From positions 1 to 45,386 of the forward strand of contig JAYWCV010000148.1 of the NCBI GenBank assembly GCA_043780275.1: a DNA stretch of 45,386 nt, in the 5' to 3' direction. This document shows, one piece after another, positions 41,835 to 45,386 of this stretch (position 1 is its first letter; each line of letters opens with the position of its first letter). The position numbers and the translations under genes were made by a program. The notes beneath the pieces are model-generated. The model saw nothing but the letters and a program-made list of their open reading frames with translations, had not been told where the DNA came from and ran no database searches. This DNA is from MGR-bin208 sp043780275. Lineage in GTDB: Bacteria; Bacteroidota; Bacteroidia; Chitinophagales; Chitinophagaceae.

Positions 41835-43939
41835 TCTTTTTCAACCATCTTTTCTTTTACTACTACCAAGTCCTTTAATTCAACCTGCATAGGTAATAAA
41901 CCAATTTTTACAACAGCTCTTTTCCCTCTGAGCTCGAGGACCTCACCTACCTGGTGGTTCTTTTTTAATTTCACTTTCACACCCGGAATAATTTTTTCGT
42001 CAATTTCTACATACTTCGATTCCAGTTTCTTTTGCATTTTGCTTACTACCTTTTTCTCGTTCTTTTTAAATAAAAGGTCTTCAATATGTTTCAACACTTT
42101 TTGTTTATCCTTATCTTTTTTCCATTCAACCATAATATGTTTCAGCTTACGGTCGGTCTCTTTCAGGTATTCCATTTTTTCTGCCGAAAGCCTGTTCTGC
42201 TCTTTCAAAAGTTCCAGTTGCTGTACATGTTTTTCCTTTTGAATAAAAACTTCCATCTCCTTTTTTAATTTTTCATTTTGCTTCAGCAAACTGTGCAATT
42301 CTTTTTCCTTAATTTCCATTTCCTGCAAACCCTGCTCGGTACTGTTCAATAATTTATCCAGTCTGAAATGATCTTCATCCACTAATTGACGGGCTCTTTT
42401 AATCAATACAGGATTCAATCCTATCCGCTCAGCAATAGAGAATGTATAAGAACTGCCCGGCTTACCAATAATTAATTTATATAAGGGCAATAAGTTGGCT
42501 TCATCAAATGCCATGGCCCCGTTCATGATACCGGTGGTTTTATTGGCCATTACTTTCAGGTTCAGGTAATGCGTTGTTGCAATACCGTAAGCATGTTTTT
42601 TGATCAGTTCTTCCAGAATCACTTCGGCGAATGAACCACCCAGGTTCGGATCACTGCCGCTTCCCAATTCATCAATAAAAAAAAGTGTTTTGCCATTTGC
42701 ATTTTCAATGAAATGCTTCATATTCATCAAATGACTGCTGTATGTGCTCAGTTCAAATTCAAGGTTCTGCGTATCACCAATATGAATCATCAATTGTTTG
42801 AAAACACCGAATTCGGAAGAAGGATGCACCGGAACCATCAAGCCGCTCTGTACCATCATCTGTAACAAACCCACTGTTTTCATAGAGACGGTCTTGCCTC
42901 CGGCATTAGGTCCACTGATTAAAAGAATCCTGTTTTTATCATCCAGACTTAATGTAACCGGCAAAGTCTTTTTTCCTGAACGCTTATTATACAAATACAG
43001 TAATGGATGATATGCATCCACCAAATGAACTTTTGCCCGGTCTTTTACAATGGGATATTCGGCATTGATATCGATAGCCAGTTTGGCCTTTGCCCGGATA
43101 AAATCATATTCGCCTATGGATACATGATACACAGCAAGCAGGGAAGAATAAACAGACAGCTTTTGTGTAAGCTCCCTCAATATTTTATACACTTCATTTC
43201 GTTCCTCATTCTCCAACGAATAAATATCATTATTCAGAGTGATAGTTTCTTCCGGTTCTATGAATGCTGTTTTCCGGCTATCACTTTCACCATGCAGGAT
43301 TCCTTTCACGGTTCTTTTTTGCTCTGCAAAAACGGCCAGCACTTTACGTCCGTTCAAAAAACTTTCTTCAATATCGGCCAGGAAACCCTGCTTCTGCAAT
43401 TTGCTAACTATGCGTTCAAAAACCTTTCTTAATTCTACCCGTTTTTTATATAAATTCATCCGGATATTGCGCAATGCATCAGAGGCGTTGTCCTTAACCG
43501 ATCCTGATTCATCCAGTATGTCATCAATCAATTCAATAATTATTTTTTCATAGTATGTATCATCAATTATTTTGAATAAAGCAGGATGCGATTCCTTTCT
43601 TTCGGCATTAAACCACCTAAAAATTGTCTCCATACTTTCCGTCAGTTTGCGTATCTGCATAAATTCAACAGCACTCAACACAGCACCGGGAATACCCAGC
43701 AATTTCAATTCTTTGGAGAGGTTCAGTAAAAAATCATTGGGAAAATAACTACCGTTGCGGATCAGTTGAAAGTATTCATACGATTGCCGCAGATCTGTTT
43801 CTATAAATTCCAGGCGGGTATGAATACGCAGGTTTTTCGCTTTCAAAATGGCATGCTCCGACTTGCAATGACCTTCCAGCAAAGTTCTCACCTTATCAAA
43901 TTCAAGCTGCACTTCGGCATTTTCTGGGAATAATTTCAT
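41831..43939 (-). CDS. mutS2: MutS2-like DNA-binding ATPase lacking the Smr domain
   Basis: From ATG 43939 (MKLFPENAEVQLEFDKV, the family-like start; an upstream in-frame TTG at 43981 would add 14 residues) this is a 702-residue MutS-family protein. It has the helical core, then the MutS ATPase with Walker A SGPNAGGKT (near residue 340), Walker B LFFIDELGSGSDPN and the TTHY signature. A coiled coil and a KOW-like beta domain (GVKVKLKKNHQVGEVLELRGKRAVVKIG) follow. The C-terminal Smr nuclease domain of typical MutS2 (about 780 residues) is absent; the protein ends LKDLVVVKEKMVEKD. MutS2 proteins act in recombination control or rescue of collided ribosomes. Confidence 0.85.
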   Translation of the reverse strand: MKLFPENAEVQLEFDKVRTLLEGHCKSEHAILKAKNLRIHTRLEFIETDLRQSYEYFQLIRNGSYFPNDFLLNLSKELKLLGIPGAVLSAVEFMQIRKLTESMETIFRWFNAERKESHPALFKIIDDTYYEKIIIELIDDILDESGSVKDNASDALRNIRMNLYKKRVELRKVFERIVSKLQKQGFLADIEESFLNGRKVLAVFAEQKRTVKGILHGESDSRKTAFIEPEETITLNNDIYSLENEERNEVYKILRELTQKLSVYSSLLAVYHVSIGEYDFIRAKAKLAIDINAEYPIVKDRAKVHLVDAYHPLLYLYNKRSGKKTLPVTLSLDDKNRILLISGPNAGGKTVSMKTVGLLQMMVQSGLMVPVHPSSEFGVFKQLMIHIGDTQNLEFELSTYSSHLMNMKHFIENANGKTLFFIDELGSGSDPNLGGSFAEVILEELIKKHAYGIATTHYLNLKVMANKTTGIMNGAMAFDEANLLPLYKLIIGKPGSSYTFSIAERIGLNPVLIKRARQLVDEDHFRLDKLLNSTEQGLQEMEIKEKELHSLLKQNEKLKKEMEVFIQKEKHVQQLELLKEQNRLSAEKMEYLKETDRKLKHIMVEWKKDKDKQKVLKHIEDLLFKKNEKKVVSKMQKKLESKYVEIDEKIIPGVKVKLKKNHQVGEVLELRGKRAVVKIGLLPMQVELKDLVVVKEKMVEKD

Positions 43940-44158
43940 GCGATAAAATTCTGTTTCTTTTTTTATAAAATTATGCTGCAAATTTCGGACTTATTTTTTT
44001 AAATCCTTATACGCTGATAAAAACTGACAATCATACTTATAGAATTTAATAGCAATATGTTAATTGATTTGCATTGTAATTTTATATACAGGATTTTCAA
44101 AAAAATATAACAGAACTTTGAGTAAACATTTTTCCCTCAAGCATTTAATGCAACAATA

Positions 44159-44821
44159 ATGATCAAGACAAGTTTTTTCTTTATTATATCAGTTCTGTTA
44201 ACCCTGACTTCCTGTGCACAACCAAAAAAACAATCAGCAAAAATGAATAATGCCAACATGGAAAAAAACAAATCAGCTACACGGTATGACACTGCCACAT
44301 TCGGCACCGGTTGCTTCTGGTGTACAGAGGCTATTTTTGAAGAATTAAAAGGCGTAAAATCAGCCGTATCAGGTTATTCCGGAGGATTTGTTGAAGATCC
44401 CACTTATAAAGCTGTTTGTACTGGTGAAACCGGACATACCGAATGTGTACAGATTATTTTCGATCCGTCCGTCATTTCGTATGATGAATTACTGGAAGTT
44501 TTCTGGCAGATACACGACCCTACAACATTGAACCGCCAGGGTGCTGATGTGGGCACACAATACCGCAGTGCAATTTTTTATCACAATGAAGAACTAAAGC
44601 AGAAAGCCGAGCATTATAAATCGGAACTCAATAAAAGTGGCGCATACAATGATCCGATAGTTACAGAAATCACAGAGTTTTCGAAATTTTATGAAGCAGA
44701 AAATTATCACCAGGAGTATTATGAACTAAATAAAAACAGCAATCCCTATTGCTCCATCGTCATCCGGCCAAAACTGGAAAAATTCAGAACGGTTTTTAAG
44801 GAAAAATTGAAAAAAGAATAA
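44159..44821 (+). CDS. msrA: Peptide-methionine (S)-S-oxide reductase, lipoprotein form
   Basis: This 220-residue protein has a lipobox LTSC (Cys19) and then the MsrA domain with the catalytic motif GCFWC (C52 nucleophile, C55), VSGYSGG and HDPTTLNRQGADVGTQYRSAIF. It reduces methionine S-sulfoxide in proteins. The lipoprotein signal places it outside the cytoplasm, on a membrane facing the periplasm or surface, for repair of exported proteins. It is preceded by a 177-bp AT-rich spacer with no clear promoter match. Confidence 0.95.
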   Translation: MIKTSFFFIISVLLTLTSCAQPKKQSAKMNNANMEKNKSATRYDTATFGTGCFWCTEAIFEELKGVKSAVSGYSGGFVEDPTYKAVCTGETGHTECVQIIFDPSVISYDELLEVFWQIHDPTTLNRQGADVGTQYRSAIFYHNEELKQKAEHYKSELNKSGAYNDPIVTEITEFSKFYEAENYHQEYYELNKNSNPYCSIVIRPKLEKFRTVFKEKLKKE

Positions 44822-44901
44822 ACTTTAATGTACTCATCTTTTTATTTCTTCAGCTAAGTTTATATTAGCAAAATTGTAAGCAGTTTATTTAAATCAGTTT
44901 C

Positions 44902-45386
44902 ATGATAAAAAATATCTCCCTCCTTTTATTAGCCTGTTTTTGTATTTGTCAAAAAAATATTCTTGCACAGCCACTCAACAAAAAAACAACATTCACGAAA
45001 CAGGATTCACTTAGAGGATCTATCAATGAAAATAGAAAATGGTGGGATGTACAGCATTATGCCATTGATGTAGAACCGGATTATGTCTCCCAATCCATAA
45101 AAGGACAGGTAGTAATCAGCTTCAAAGTTATTGCTTCGGGTAAAAAAATGCAGATTGACCTTCAGGAACCGATGAACCTGGATGAAGCAGTTTTTGAAAA
45201 TAACAAACTGCAGTTTACCCGTGAAGGAAATGTGTTTCATATTCAATTTAACAAAGCACCTGTTAAAAACTCCATCAATAAAATTCAACTTAAATTTTCC
45301 GGCACACCAAGGAAAGCGATTAACCCTCCCTGGGATGGTGGATGGATATGGAAAAAAGATGAAGGGGGAAATCCCTGGATGAGTGT
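44902..45386 (+). CDS. M1-family metallopeptidase (aminopeptidase), N-terminal part, cut by the window end
   Basis: An open frame begins at ATG 44902 and runs to the window edge (161 codons). A signal peptide (ISLLLLACFCIC...ILAQ) is followed by WWDVQHYAIDVEPD and SIKGQVVISFKV, which are the typical first strands of the M1 aminopeptidase N-terminal domain, and then NPPWDGGWIWKKDEGGNPWM. The zinc motif HExxH is not reached. The role would be periplasmic peptide trimming. The end is missing, so whether the gene is complete cannot be judged. Confidence 0.75.
   Translation, partial: MIKNISLLLLACFCICQKNILAQPLNKKTTFTKQDSLRGSINENRKWWDVQHYAIDVEPDYVSQSIKGQVVISFKVIASGKKMQIDLQEPMNLDEAVFENNKLQFTREGNVFHIQFNKAPVKNSINKIQLKFSGTPRKAINPPWDGGWIWKKDEGGNPWMS

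Overview
The window looks like a chromosomal segment of a Bacteroidota bacterium, probably a Chitinophagaceae-type environmental species. I infer this from the AT-rich composition, a SusC/SusD pair with lipoproteins, the Bacteroidota promoter form (TTTG, about 20 nt, TAnnTTTG), the lack of strong Shine-Dalgarno sequences, and the gene families. The species cannot be named from sequence alone.

Region 1 (1-5229): tRNA-Ser(UGA) with a terminator, then a GIY-YIG endonuclease-like gene inactivated by one amber codon, then a six-gene sulfide/sulfane-sulfur operon. The operon encodes an ArsR-rhodanese regulator, a sulfide:quinone oxidoreductase-like flavoprotein, a heavy-metal-binding-domain protein, a one-heme c-type cytochrome, a DsrE-like protein and an MFS transporter. 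A perfect 16-bp inverted repeat overlaps a good promoter just upstream of the regulator.

Region 2 (5336-13732, minus strand): the most unusual part. A 1691-residue protein combines a Ser/Thr kinase, an AAA/STAND-type ATPase, a TPR-like region, a GAF domain and a class III adenylate cyclase. It is followed after 12 nt by a lipoxygenase with the expected iron ligands, including the C-terminal Ile. After another 24 nt comes a membrane-anchored, catalase-fold heme protein resembling coral/cyanobacterial allene oxide synthase. This looks like an oxylipin synthesis operon joined to kinase/cAMP signalling.

Region 3 (14034-20848): urate catabolism. It holds membrane urate hydroxylase PuuD with a fused cytochrome c (minus strand) and, divergently, allantoinase, allantoicase, OHCU decarboxylase, hydroxyisourate hydrolase, a DUF6986 aldolase/malate-synthase-like protein and a guanine deaminase. 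Region 5 (35620-40280, minus strand) adds xanthine dehydrogenase XdhA, XdhB and XdhC. Together they can take guanine/xanthine through urate and allantoin to ureidoglycolate and urea.

Region 4 (20850-35590) sits between the two purine blocks. It is a polysaccharide utilization locus, probably for laminarin-like beta-1,3-glucan: a one-polypeptide membrane sensor/LuxR regulator, SusC, SusD, two glycan-binding-type lipoproteins, a GH16 endoglucanase and a GH3 beta-glucosidase. Four TGATGTA-type direct repeats lie in the regulator/susC intergenic region.

Region 6 (40325-45386): a membrane protein overlapping a THEP1-like NTPase, a MutS2-like ATPase lacking the Smr domain, a lipoprotein MsrA, and the start of an M1-family aminopeptidase cut by the window edge. 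I saw no insertion sequences, CRISPR arrays, rRNA or phage genes.
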